A stretch of 64,000 nt of DNA. Source: Pseudodesulfovibrio sediminis. Its GTDB lineage: Bacteria > Desulfobacterota > Desulfovibrionia > Desulfovibrionales > Desulfovibrionaceae. Location of the stretch: NCBI RefSeq assembly GCF_020886695.1, contig NZ_AP024485.1, positions 2,427,001 through 2,491,000 of the forward strand, written 5' to 3'. Position 1 is the stretch's first letter. The number at the start of each line of letters is the position of its first letter. Below the pieces are notes generated by a model. That model saw only the letters and a list, made by a program, of their open reading frames with translations, was not told where the DNA came from and made no database searches. Below, piece by piece: positions 17,897 to 26,005 of the stretch. The position numbers were made by a program, and so were the translations under genes.

Positions 17897-19390
17897 CTAT
17901 TGCATGGCTTTCTGCACGGCGGATTTCTGACCCGAAACAACGACCATGTTCCGGCCGTTGTTCTTGGCCTGATAGAGCGCCTTGTCCGCCTTGAAGATGA
18001 GATCATCGTCCGCGGAGAGTGCGCCGCCTTCGACCGAGGCCACGCCGATGGAGGCGGTGACCGAGAAATCCTGATTGTCAAAGTGGAACTTGCAGTCAGC
18101 GATGTTTTTTCGAACACGTTCGGCGAGTTTCCAGGCCGCTTCCTCGGAGGTGTGAGGGAGCAGCACCACGAATTCTTCGCCGCCGTATCGGGCTGCGAGG
18201 TCGGTGGTACGGAATGTCTTTGTCAGAATTTCGCCGACCTTCTGAAGCACCATGTCACCGGCTATGTGGCCGTATGTGTCGTTCACGGACTTGAAGTGGT
18301 CGAGGTCCACCATGAGCAGGGAGAGGTCATGATTGTAGCGACGGCGACGCTTGATTTCGTATACAAGGCGTTCATCAAAGGAGTGGCGGTTGTAAATACG
18401 GGTCAGCCCGTCGCGGTCGGCGCGGAGCTTGACCTCCTTGAACGTCATGGCGTTGCGCAGGGCGAGGCCGAGGTGGTTCACGGCGGACCGGAATGTTTCC
18501 ACCTGATCTTTGCCCAGTCGATACCCTGATTCGCACAACAGGGCGAGACAACCAAAGGTCTCGTTTCCGGCTGTGAGCGGCATGGTCACGAGCTTGCCGT
18601 CCTTGGGCGAGAGCGAATACTCGGGACGACGCACGGAATCGGTGTGCAGGATCTGGAATCCGTTCACCGGGCCGCTGCCCATGGCTCCGGCAGAGGCCAT
18701 GATGTTTTCCACCCAGGCGGATTCGATTTCAGGTGACATTGATCCGTTGAGAAATATTTCAACATCTGCCACGTCGGATTCATGGTGTTTCCAGAACGCG
18801 GCATGCAGCATCTTGATGGGCAGGACGAGATTGAGGGTTTCCTTGGCATTGGCCAGGATAGTGGCAGGCTCAAGAGACTCTGTGGCTGAGGCCAGGATCT
18901 TGTTCAGGAACATAAGCTGATCGGTCTTGCGTGCCAACAGCTCGCGTTCAAGCATGATCTCTTCCGTCATCCGATAGATGTCGGAGTACATGCTGGTGAC
19001 TTCCTTGGCCCGGAACATCACATCCTGAATCTTGGGCTTGGTCAGCGGCGTGCGGACCACGGTGAGGAATCCTTCTGCCAACACCTGATCCATGGACAGG
19101 GCGGAATCCTGCTTGTCCTGAATCAGAATGCGTTGGGTGGAATCCTGGTTGCGGTATTCGGCCTTGTGGTTTTCAGGAAAGTTACTCCACACGGACAAGG
19201 GAATCCAGGCCGCGGAAGGCTTCTCGTTCTGCTGTATTTCCCTGGCCAGAGGCAGGGAGCCCGCAGGGAAATTCTTGATGTGAAAACCGGGCCCCACGCC
19301 CTCTTCGATCTGCTCCTTGAGCTTCTCGTCGAGGCCGAGTCCCCACATGAGTTCGGGGCGTCGTCCCCGCTTCATAATCTGTTTCGCCAT
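17897..19390 (-). CDS. GAF-GGDEF diguanylate cyclase
   Basis: 497 aa. The C-terminal GGDEF domain (about residues 325-490) has the DRDGLTRIYNRHSFDE opening, the metal-binding VDLDHFKSVNDTYGH segment and an intact RYGGEEF active loop, so it should make c-di-GMP from two GTP. About 150 residues before it look like a GAF domain. The N-terminal 180 residues (KRGRRPELMWGLGLDEKLKEQ and beyond) resemble the start of a degenerate receiver-like domain but cannot be named safely. No membrane segment is seen. It is a single gene with its own terminator, opposite in action to the HD-GYP protein at 7-1047. Confidence 0.9.
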   Translation of the reverse strand: MAKQIMKRGRRPELMWGLGLDEKLKEQIEEGVGPGFHIKNFPAGSLPLAREIQQNEKPSAAWIPLSVWSNFPENHKAEYRNQDSTQRILIQDKQDSALSMDQVLAEGFLTVVRTPLTKPKIQDVMFRAKEVTSMYSDIYRMTEEIMLERELLARKTDQLMFLNKILASATESLEPATILANAKETLNLVLPIKMLHAAFWKHHESDVADVEIFLNGSMSPEIESAWVENIMASAGAMGSGPVNGFQILHTDSVRRPEYSLSPKDGKLVTMPLTAGNETFGCLALLCESGYRLGKDQVETFRSAVNHLGLALRNAMTFKEVKLRADRDGLTRIYNRHSFDERLVYEIKRRRRYNHDLSLLMVDLDHFKSVNDTYGHIAGDMVLQKVGEILTKTFRTTDLAARYGGEEFVVLLPHTSEEAAWKLAERVRKNIADCKFHFDNQDFSVTASIGVASVEGGALSADDDLIFKADKALYQAKNNGRNMVVVSGQKSAVQKAMQ

Positions 19391-19646
19391 GGTTCCATGT
19401 CTCCCCTTGTCAAATCATTGACGGATTATGCCTCCGCACACGGTATTCAGCAAAATCGGGGCCAAATCCGTTTTTGACGAGAACAGAGAGAGACTGGAGG
19501 CGTGGTGAACAATCATAGCCTTTCGAAATTGTGGAGAAAAAAAGAATGCGCATTCAGCCTGGCCGAGAACGGACAGGGAAAAAACTGCCTGGCGTTTTTT
19601 AGCCAACCCATTGACAAAAGGCATGAGAAACGGTTCTGACCTAAGG
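19391..19646. other. Intergenic region between divergent cyclase and glycosyltransferase genes
   Basis: 256 bp, AT-richer than its flanks, presumably with two divergent promoters. No hairpin or repeat stands out. Confidence 0.3.
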
Positions 19647-21269
19647 ATGAAGAAAACAAAGCGCATCTGGGGGACGTTGGACCCGTTTTTTGAAGCCGGT
19701 CCAATCATGGGACGCAAAGTGGCCAACACCACATTCCTGCATGCGCTGCTTGCAGCCGACCCCATGGACGAATATCATTTTTTCCTTTCAGGTCAGCGGG
19801 AAATGCGTGATTTGAAACGGCATATCACCAAGCATGCACCCGATTTGATGCAGGCCGGGCGGGTCAAATTTCTGTTTCGTCGGGATGTGCCCCAGTCCTT
19901 GGCGACCGAAGCGTATTATTGTTTTCATCAGTCAGACTGCATCACCAGCCAGCCTTATATTGCCCGACTGCGCAATGCCTATAGCGAGCGGATATTCCCG
20001 GTCACCGGGGTCATCCACTCGCTGAGCTACACCAAGTACGGCAATGCTTTTCTGCGTCATCTGTGGCCGGGGACCACGCCCCGTGACGCCATTGCCTGTA
20101 CCTCCAGCGCGGGCATGGAGAGTGTGGCAAAGTATTTCAACTGGCTGCGTCAGGGGTTCGGCCTGGACGCCACCACCCATCCTTCACCGGCGCTGACACG
20201 CATCCCTCTGGCCGTGAACCCGGAAGTGTTCGTGCCGGGGGAGGGCGCAGAGGGCGGGCCAGTCCGTTTGCTTGTGTTCGGCCGCATCTCTCATCATTCA
20301 AAGATGGACGTGGTGCCGCTCATCCGAGCCTTGCACCGGTTGATACAGGACGGCATGGACCCGTCGTCGGTAGAGCTTGTTCTGGCGGGTTGGGCATCGA
20401 AAGAGAGTGTGGTGCTGGAGACGTTGACCAACCTGGCCGCCAACGCGGGCATTACGTTGGAAGTGCATGTCTCTCCGAGCGAGGCCGAGAAGGTCCGGCT
20501 CTTCCAGTCCGCGGATGTGTTTGTATCCATCGCCGACAACCCGCAGGAGACGTTCGGCATCACCATGGTGGAAGCCGGGGCGTTCGGTTTGCCCGTGGTG
20601 GCATCGGACTATGATGGCTACCGCGATATAGTGGTCCACGGAACCACGGGGTTGCTGATCCCGACTATCGGCCCGGCCCGGACGCCGGACGTGGATGTAA
20701 TGGCCCCTGTACTTTTCGACAACGAGTATCATCTCCAGCTGGCTCAGCGTACCGCTGTGGACGTGCCCGGACTGGCCAGGAACCTGAAGCTGCTCATCGA
20801 ATCTCCGACCCTGCGACGGACCATGGGCGAGGCCGCCAGAAAGCGCGTTGAGCAGACCTTTTCGTGGACCGTGGTCATGGGGCAGTATGTGGCACTCTGG
20901 GACAGGCTGTGGGCTGAACCCGTGAAGCCTCACACGCTGCGAGACACCCCCCACCCCGTGGCGCCGCCGTTCGGGCAACTGTTCGGCCACTACACCAGCC
21001 AGACGCTCAACGACGCCCTTGTGCTCAAGGCCGGTCGCACCGGCGAAGCGTTCTATCGGGGCAGGGATTTCCCCAACCTCTATGCCGGGCTGCACTCGAT
21101 CATTGACCTGGAACTCATCAAAAAGCTGGTATTCCTTGGTCGTAAGCCGATTACGCTGGCCTCTTTATTGTCCCGCATTGCCGACATGGCACCGCAGATG
21201 ACCACCACTCAGATGGAAACCCATGTCCTGTGGGCATTGAAACATGACATCCTGGAACGTGTGGAGTGA
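19647..21269 (+). CDS. Glycosyltransferase family 4 with C-terminal extension
   Basis: 540 aa. The C-terminal half of the GT-B fold is clear: RLLVFGRISHHSKMD, LVLAGWASKE and VFVSIADNPQETFGITMVEAGAFGLPVVASDYDGYRDIVVHG. The latter holds the E-x7-E motif and donor-binding residues. The N-terminal half is unusual in sequence (WGTLDPFFEAGPIMGRKVANTTFL). About 100 residues after the catalytic domain (from about 430) form an additional helical part unlike standard GT4 enzymes. The ATG at 19647 follows a TAAGGA site. It is not clustered with other glycan genes and the sugar is unknown. Confidence 0.85.
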   Translation: MKKTKRIWGTLDPFFEAGPIMGRKVANTTFLHALLAADPMDEYHFFLSGQREMRDLKRHITKHAPDLMQAGRVKFLFRRDVPQSLATEAYYCFHQSDCITSQPYIARLRNAYSERIFPVTGVIHSLSYTKYGNAFLRHLWPGTTPRDAIACTSSAGMESVAKYFNWLRQGFGLDATTHPSPALTRIPLAVNPEVFVPGEGAEGGPVRLLVFGRISHHSKMDVVPLIRALHRLIQDGMDPSSVELVLAGWASKESVVLETLTNLAANAGITLEVHVSPSEAEKVRLFQSADVFVSIADNPQETFGITMVEAGAFGLPVVASDYDGYRDIVVHGTTGLLIPTIGPARTPDVDVMAPVLFDNEYHLQLAQRTAVDVPGLARNLKLLIESPTLRRTMGEAARKRVEQTFSWTVVMGQYVALWDRLWAEPVKPHTLRDTPHPVAPPFGQLFGHYTSQTLNDALVLKAGRTGEAFYRGRDFPNLYAGLHSIIDLELIKKLVFLGRKPITLASLLSRIADMAPQMTTTQMETHVLWALKHDILERVE

Positions 21270-21560
21270 GACGCGCCCAAAATCGGTTCACCACCTGGGG
21301 ACCAGTGACGAGGGGCTTTTGCGTTTCAAGGGCAGGGAGTCCGCCGGCAACCTGTCTTCAGATCGCTGCTTCCTCTGCGACTGCGTTGGCAAGCACCGCC
21401 GGACACGGCAAATCCGGCCACTTTGTCCGCCGTTTATGCCGCCAAACCCAGGGGAATTGCCTCCTTCCATGATGAGAAAGAATAAAAAAACTCTCCATAT
21501 GAGCAAAAAACAACTTGCCAAGCATCTCCCATTTCGGTAAATCCCACTTCTCGACAGCGT
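21270..21560. other. Intergenic region before tRNA-Phe
   Basis: 291 bp with only short, unsupported frames on either strand. It must hold the tRNA promoter. No clear -35/-10 pair was assigned. Confidence 0.3.
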
Positions 21561-21636
21561 GCTCGGGTAGCTCAGTCGGTAGAGCAGGGGACTGAAAATC
21601 CCCGTGTCGGCAGTTCAATTCTGTCCCCGAGCACCA
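21561..21636 (+). tRNA. tRNA-Phe (GAA)
   Basis: 76 nt including an encoded CCA end. The acceptor stem GCTCGGG pairs with CCCGAGC, with A73 as discriminator. The anticodon stem GGGGA/TCCCC closes the loop CTGAAAA, giving anticodon GAA at 21594-21596. The T-loop is TTCAATT. A terminator follows 10 bp later. The AT-rich island begins directly downstream, as is common where integrating elements use a tRNA 3' end. Confidence 0.97.
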
Positions 21637-21645
21637 CGCGAAATC

Positions 21646-21680
21646 AAGCCCTTACGAAGAATACTTCGTGAGGGCTTTTT
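21646..21680 (+). terminator. Rho-independent terminator of the tRNA-Phe transcript
   Basis: AAGCCCTTACGAAG, a short loop and CTTCGTGAGGGCTT form a long stem with one mismatch, followed by TTTTT. It marks the last host-like sequence before the AT-rich island. Confidence 0.85.
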
Positions 21681-21809
21681 CGTTGTTAGGTGTTTTGTCC
21701 TCACTCTGTCCCCACTTGGTTCCTTTTTTTATCTCCAATTTCGATTCATTGCCGTTGTCGCTGGCAAGTGGAAATACTCTAGGAGAGCAACTAAATCACA
21801 AGCAGCCAT

Positions 21810-22025
21810 TCAATTGCTAAATAGTTCTAACAATCGTTCAGGCACTCCATAACTAGCAGAGAATAGAGCGTCTGGACGGTTTTCCCACTTTTTAATAAAC
21901 GGCTTAACCCACTCTCCATTATTCATTTCCTGCACCTCAACGTCGAGAAATTCGCCGTCAGTTGAAAAAACTTCGACTCCAAAAATTTCAATACCAAAGT
22001 AATCGATTCGACTAAGAGCTTTCAT
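21810..22025 (-). pseudogene. Short frame after the TIR gene, probably its shifted C-terminal part
   Basis: From the first ATG (22025) the frame gives 71 aa. However, the frame is open and protein-like for a further 31 codons upstream, to 22118 inside the 3' end of the TIR gene, with no start codon or ribosome-binding site there. The upstream part reads RFYDLVNKNSGFDIECIEHF and joins smoothly to MKALSRIDYFGIEIFG. The simplest reading is that a single TIR-plus-C-terminal-domain gene was split by a frameshift near the GATGATGAT repeat at 22118-22126. An independent small gene with an unusual start is the alternative. The protein family is not recognised. Confidence 0.45.
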
Positions 22026-22084
22026 AAAGTCGCTATGCGAAAAATGCTCTATGCACTCAATGTCGAATCCACTGTTTTTATTGA

Positions 22085-22546
22085 CTAAGTCGTAAAAACG
22101 AGTTGTCGCATGAATGAATCATCATCTTCTTTACCTAGTAGGTTTAAATCTTTTGCGAGAGCCTGTATCCCGTCGATATAATTATATGTCCCAGAAAGGT
22201 TAATATACTTTTTATCTATCAAAAAGAGCGGTAAATCACATTGTTTCAACAGCAAAGGGACTACTTTTATCCTATGACCAGATATTTCTCGATTCAGTGC
22301 AATATTGAGTTCTCTCTTTACCCATTCAGATTTAACAGATGCACGAGAAAGAGAGACAGCTAAGTAGTCTGCTTCATGTATTCCCTCAGAAATCTTATCA
22401 ATCAAAGAGTCACCGATTTTTATTTCTGCCTCATCTATCCATACTTTCGCACCGTACCTCATCAAATCGTTACCAATTTTACGGACGAGCGATTTGTCCT
22501 CTGAGGAATGACTCAAAAAAACGGACACTGTGTGGTTCTTATTCAT
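22085..22546 (-). CDS. TIR-domain protein
   Basis: 153 aa, essentially one TIR domain. It opens VSVFLSHSSEDK, continues with GAKVWIDEAEIKIGDSL and reaches ADYLAVSLSRASVKSEWVKREL, in which the Glu of WVKREL sits where NAD-cleaving TIR domains have their catalytic glutamate. KVVPLLL and a final helix follow. The ribosome-binding site GAGAGG precedes the ATG at 22546. Bacterial TIR proteins of this size act in antiphage defence by degrading NAD or making nucleotide signals. The location in a tRNA-linked island beside a nuclease fits defence (inference). It may lack a C-terminal part lost by frameshift. Confidence 0.85.
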   Translation of the reverse strand: MNKNHTVSVFLSHSSEDKSLVRKIGNDLMRYGAKVWIDEAEIKIGDSLIDKISEGIHEADYLAVSLSRASVKSEWVKRELNIALNREISGHRIKVVPLLLKQCDLPLFLIDKKYINLSGTYNYIDGIQALAKDLNLLGKEDDDSFMRQLVFTT

Positions 22547-22672
22547 TTCAACCTCTCTATTTTGTTATCTGGAATTAGCAATACCGAAGAAATGTGAACC
22601 TTTCCTCCCGCTTCAATGACAAGTAAACCACTAAAATAGAGGGGTTTTATTACGTCAGAGGTAGGGTTTTTT

Positions 22673-22688
22673 TATGCTGAACAGCATA
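22673..22688. promoter_or_regulatory. Palindrome between the nuclease and TIR genes
   Basis: TATGCTG-AA-CAGCATA, 7-bp arms around two bases, about 130 bp upstream of the TIR start codon and 38 bp past the nuclease stop. The arms are too close together for an RNA hairpin, so a DNA operator is more plausible. No regulator gene is present nearby. Confidence 0.3.
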
Positions 22689-22725
22689 ATCACTCCTCTT
22701 CGACAGATCATTACTATGCAAAGCA

Positions 22726-24453
22726 CTATTCTCGCACTTGTTCCGCAAGAATCTTCTTAGCCTCTCGTATGTCAATCTTCGCTCTATGGCCTTGTTTTTC
22801 CAGCAAGTGTAACAGGTTTGCCCCACTCAACAGCGATAGCGGTTTGCCCTTTGCAAACTCATAGGCATCCGGCCCATAGTCGGCAGTCGTGACAAGAATT
22901 CCTTTTGTTGCGCCTTCATTCATGGTGGTGCCGTAAAGATCACGGACAGCGGAAACGCCCACGGTATTGGTATAGCGTTTGGCCTGTATGACGATCTTCC
23001 CCCCACGTATCGGGTCAGGGTCAAAGGCGATAGCATCAACACCGCCGTCCTTACTGGCCTGAGTAACCTTTACTTCGCCGCCTGTTGTAGCAAACTCTTT
23101 CTCAAATATTTCACGGATAAGGTTTTCAAAGTCCTGCCAATCCATTGCCGCAAGGTTATCTTCTTCGCCTATCCCATCGGCAACATCATAAGCAGGCACA
23201 AAACGGCGGTCAGTCTTATCAATGCTAATAATGGGAGCAACGGGAGACAATGAGATAAGCTTACTACTACCCACGCCCTTGAGCTTTTTAAAACAGGCTT
23301 TCGGGTCGACCCTGCCCAAATCAATCTCCCAAAACTCATCTTTACCAGCCTGCAATGACATAATACAGGAATTAACATCCTGTCCGGTTGCCTTATCCAC
23401 GGCATCCACCCAGCCATTGAAAACAACAACCTCCAAACCGCCCACGGTATCGGCCTCGTAAAGCTCATGCACAGTACGCAGAGCTATTTGATAAAGCGCA
23501 TTGTCATACAGCTTATTCAATGCAGCTTTTGAAATTTGGGTACTGGTAAAATCGTCACGGGTTGCAATGTATTTGACGGCCTTGGTTGTCGGCATGGCTT
23601 CGAGGTTTGGCAACGAATAATCGACAATGAGCATTTTTTGCTCGGCATTATATTCCAAATCCCATTCCTGCGGAAAGGATTCAGGGTATTCAGAATTTGC
23701 CAAAACCATTTCACAGTAATCAGAAATAGCAGCAGACTCACCTTCACTATATTTCTTTTGTTGGGCTTTCACCGCGTTATTGTTTGCTTCCTGCTTATCC
23801 TTGAACGCCTGACGGTCCTTTTCCCACTTGGTATACGCTTTTTTAAACTTTGTTTTCTTGCCGTTGTTTTCTTTCTCTGCTTCCTGACTTAGCTTCTCCC
23901 ACGCTGCGTAGTCACCTTCAAACCGATTATCAGCCATGCTGATTTTCTTTTTTTTGGCCCCCGGTATAATCTTATCTAAAAACCATATATCAGCTTTATA
24001 TTCTTCTCTCTTTGGAGGTTCAGGAACCTTTCTCAACTCTGGCTTTATGGGTGCTGCCACAGCATAAGAACCATTAGAAATCAAAGTATTCCAATCAATC
24101 GCATCATCAACAAGCAAAGTATGCGCCAAAATACCTTCTACCTTTGCAATTGCTCCCTCGGCGTCCTTTGTTTTATCAAGAGCAAGGGTTTTCTTTTCTT
24201 CCTTGCTCTCCATGGCGGCCTCTCTTTCAGCTTTCCGCTTGGCAGCAGCCTCCTTTTTCGCCCACATTTCATCCCAAGTCGCTAATTGGGCATCTGCTTT
24301 CTGCTCAACAACGGCACGATCTCTTCCTTTAATCTTACGATATTTATTTAACGGCTGGTGCCTAACTTCGATTGACCACATGGTAGAATTGCCCCCTTGC
24401 CCTTGCATAGCCGCCTTCATCAAAAGCCCTAAAACAGACCGTCTTCTAGCCAT
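22726..24453 (-). CDS. Mrr-type restriction endonuclease with long N-terminal region
   Basis: 575 aa. The C-terminal ~140 residues are an Mrr-like PD-(D/E)xK nuclease domain: MDWQDFENLIREIFEKEF, then SKDGGVDAIAFDPDPIRGGKIVIQAKRY, with the catalytic Asp and the QAK motif, and GILVTTADYGPDAYEFA. The N-terminal ~400 residues include a Lys/Glu/Ala-rich coiled coil (about 55-110), a second charged helical stretch (about 185-260) and a globular middle part unknown to me. Mrr-type enzymes usually cleave modified DNA or guard against foreign DNA. The ATG at 24453 was chosen over an in-frame TTG at 24480, and it lies 7 bp after the stop of an upstream frame (24461-24634), suggesting coupling. Confidence 0.82.
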   Translation of the reverse strand: MARRRSVLGLLMKAAMQGQGGNSTMWSIEVRHQPLNKYRKIKGRDRAVVEQKADAQLATWDEMWAKKEAAAKRKAEREAAMESKEEKKTLALDKTKDAEGAIAKVEGILAHTLLVDDAIDWNTLISNGSYAVAAPIKPELRKVPEPPKREEYKADIWFLDKIIPGAKKKKISMADNRFEGDYAAWEKLSQEAEKENNGKKTKFKKAYTKWEKDRQAFKDKQEANNNAVKAQQKKYSEGESAAISDYCEMVLANSEYPESFPQEWDLEYNAEQKMLIVDYSLPNLEAMPTTKAVKYIATRDDFTSTQISKAALNKLYDNALYQIALRTVHELYEADTVGGLEVVVFNGWVDAVDKATGQDVNSCIMSLQAGKDEFWEIDLGRVDPKACFKKLKGVGSSKLISLSPVAPIISIDKTDRRFVPAYDVADGIGEEDNLAAMDWQDFENLIREIFEKEFATTGGEVKVTQASKDGGVDAIAFDPDPIRGGKIVIQAKRYTNTVGVSAVRDLYGTTMNEGATKGILVTTADYGPDAYEFAKGKPLSLLSGANLLHLLEKQGHRAKIDIREAKKILAEQVRE

Positions 24454-24460
24454 ACGAAAC

Positions 24461-24634
24461 TCACGGGTTAATAAATTCAATTACAATAACGTTTAAAGAA
24501 GTCTCATTATCAAACGAAACCTCATTACCATCATCGTTCACATATCGTCCATCTTCATTTTTGAAAACGACAACAAAGCCGGGGCCGCAATCGGCGGCCC
24601 TCGACTTTTCGAGTATATGTAAACGCGCTTTTAA
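24461..24634 (-). pseudogene. Headless gene remnant upstream of the Mrr-type nuclease
   Basis: An open frame of 57 codons ends with TGA just ahead of the nuclease start. The last ~39 residues (GFVVVFKNEDGRYV, then NDDGNEVSFDNE, ending NVIVIEFINP) look like a genuine protein C-terminus. The frame has no ATG, GTG or TTG and is closed upstream by TAG at 24635-24637. The right edge of the AT-rich island falls in the same place, so the 5' part was probably lost when the island boundary formed. Function unknown. Confidence 0.5.
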
Positions 24635-24849
24635 CTAATTCACTGTAAAGGCTTTTTCGTTTGTGGAGGATTTTGCGGGTGTATGCTCGGAATCCGTTTT
24701 GATCTTGGACGAGGGCGGTGATGGTTCGGAAAAGAAAATTCATGAACGCTTGCGCAGGTATTCATTTGTTGACGAGGCTGTGATACGACCAACACTGTTT
24801 ATGGATAGTGTTTTGTGTTTTTTGATCAATACCAATCAAGGAAGAAGTC
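24635..24849. other. Intergenic region at the right edge of the island
   Basis: 215 bp containing the right copy of the GGCTTTTTCGTT repeat and, further on, the expected promoter of the DsrE-like gene. A plus-strand frame from 24663 (EDFAGVCSESVLILDEGGDG) is partly protein-like but runs into the next gene's start and has no clear start of its own. Confidence 0.3.
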
Positions 24850-25200
24850 ATGGCCAATTTTTTGTTTGTGCTCAGCAAGGATGACAATGAAGCTGCAACG
24901 CGGTGCTTTCAGTTTGCCAAGATTGCACATGGAAAGGGGCATCATGTTGATCTGTTTTTCATTGACGGTGGTGTCGAGTGGGCCGTTTCTGGCCGGGATT
25001 TAAGCACGAAGACGACCACTGGAGATTGTCCGCAGGATTATCTGCCGTATCTGGTGGAAAATGAAGTGAAGGGCGGCGTGTGCACGCCGTGCGCCAATAA
25101 TCGCTCCTTGGATGAGGCTGATTTTCACTCCAATATGCAATTGGATGGCGGGCCGCATCTGATCGATATGGCAGCGGAGGCAAAAGTCTTCAATTTTTAA
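24850..25200 (+). CDS. DsrE/DsrF-like family protein
   Basis: 116 aa. It begins NFLFVLSKDDNEAATRCFQFAKIAHGKGHHVDLFFIDGGVEWA, the typical first half of the DsrE fold, and ends LIDMAAEAKVFNF. A CTPCANN motif gives a CxxC pair in the region where family members carry sulfur-relay cysteines. Members bind or transfer sulfur, or are of unknown role, and are frequent in sulfate reducers. The ATG follows an AAGGAAGAAG site. It is a single gene just outside the island. Confidence 0.8.
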   Translation: MANFLFVLSKDDNEAATRCFQFAKIAHGKGHHVDLFFIDGGVEWAVSGRDLSTKTTTGDCPQDYLPYLVENEVKGGVCTPCANNRSLDEADFHSNMQLDGGPHLIDMAAEAKVFNF

Positions 25201-26005
25201 GTAAGCGGATTCCCGCCGGATACGTCAAATTACAGGTCGATGCTGTGCGCATTGGCCTTTTTTTGTTGCTATTTCTTCAAATACGCCGAGATGAAGACGA
25301 GGGCATTTCCCGTGGATTGTGCGCGCCGGTACATGCCCAGGCGGCCTCGCCCTCTCCGCGCAGGCCGTGTCTCTGAGGTTTCAGCCCTGACAAACCACTC
25401 CATCGAGACTGCCTTCTACGGCAGAACTGCTGCCAATTCTGTTTCAGATAGCAGGCCGTTCGGACGGCTTGTTTCGTTGCGGCGTGTCGTCCGGGTTTTC
25501 CAGATTTTCAGAAAAACACAGCGGAGGCGAAGTCTTCCGAAAGAGGTGGTGTCGAATCCGGGAGAGAGGGCCTTCTCATCGGCCTGGATACGGTGGGGAC
25601 GGTTTTCTATCCGGTGTTCAGGCAGGAAGGGGAATCCGGATTCTGGAGCGTTTTGGCGTGTCTGGAAAACATGGACACTTGTTTTGATAACAAAGTGGTG
25701 GTGTTCCTTAGTATCTGAAATTATTGTGATTAATTTGTTTGAGCGTTTTGGCATGTTTCTTCCAAGAAGGCATTTTGTACAGAATCCTGAAGGTGCTGGG
25801 ACATATCATTTCCTAGCATGCGAGGGCTCCCGAAGAGTCATACGGAGAGCCTGAGTGAATTTCGACAGAGAAGGCCCGGTCGAGGTGATGCTGATATCAC
25901 CGCGCAGGATGGCCTTTTGTAAGAATAATCGTGGTTTCGTTTATCTGATTGAAATTTGAAATATCATTCTTTCTTTACCCGGCAACACCGCTTGGAGTTC
26001 TCTGG
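25201..26005. other. 805-bp intergenic region upstream of the exopolysaccharide locus, with a gene-like fragment
   Basis: No intact gene is supported. A plus-strand frame at 25452-25718 ends in a protein-like stretch (GLLIGLDTVGTVFYPVFRQ, then ESGFWSVLACLEN) but has no start codon; a second frame from about 25270 overlaps it, so this may be a degenerate, frameshifted gene. The imperfect repeat GAGCGTTTTGGC-RTGT occurs at 25646 and 25741. The second copy runs into TTGGCATGTTTCTTCC, which resembles a sigma54 site except that its second element is CC rather than GC. A terminator-like fold lies at 25871-25920. Confidence 0.4.
25871..25920 (+). terminator. Terminator-like two-part hairpin before the murA-like gene
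   Basis: An outer AAGGCC/GGCCTT stem encloses an inner GGTGAT-GCTGAT-ATCACC hairpin and is followed by TTGT. It lies 85 bp upstream of the murA-like start. It could end a short transcript from upstream or act as a leader attenuator. Confidence 0.45.

Larger units (their letters stand above)
21673..24661. mobile_element. AT-rich genomic island next to tRNA-Phe (putative)
   Basis: The interval between the tRNA-Phe terminator and about 24660 is clearly more AT-rich than both flanks. It holds only minus-strand genes: a 71-codon frame, a TIR protein, an Mrr-type nuclease and a headless gene remnant. The ends carry a 12-bp direct repeat GGCTTTTTCGTT (21673-21684 and 24650-24661). No integrase, transposase or second copy of the tRNA 3' end was found, so the element is either decayed or was acquired by other means. 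Confidence 0.5.

Noticed and set aside
21561..25200. Possible att site as a second copy of the tRNA-Phe 3' end
   Set aside because: No second copy of the tRNA T-arm/acceptor sequence was seen up to 26 kb, so classical tRNA integration is not shown.
25240..25854. 204-codon plus-strand frame before the polysaccharide locus
   Set aside because: Very Arg-rich translation and no good ribosome-binding site. Treated only as possible debris, not as a gene.
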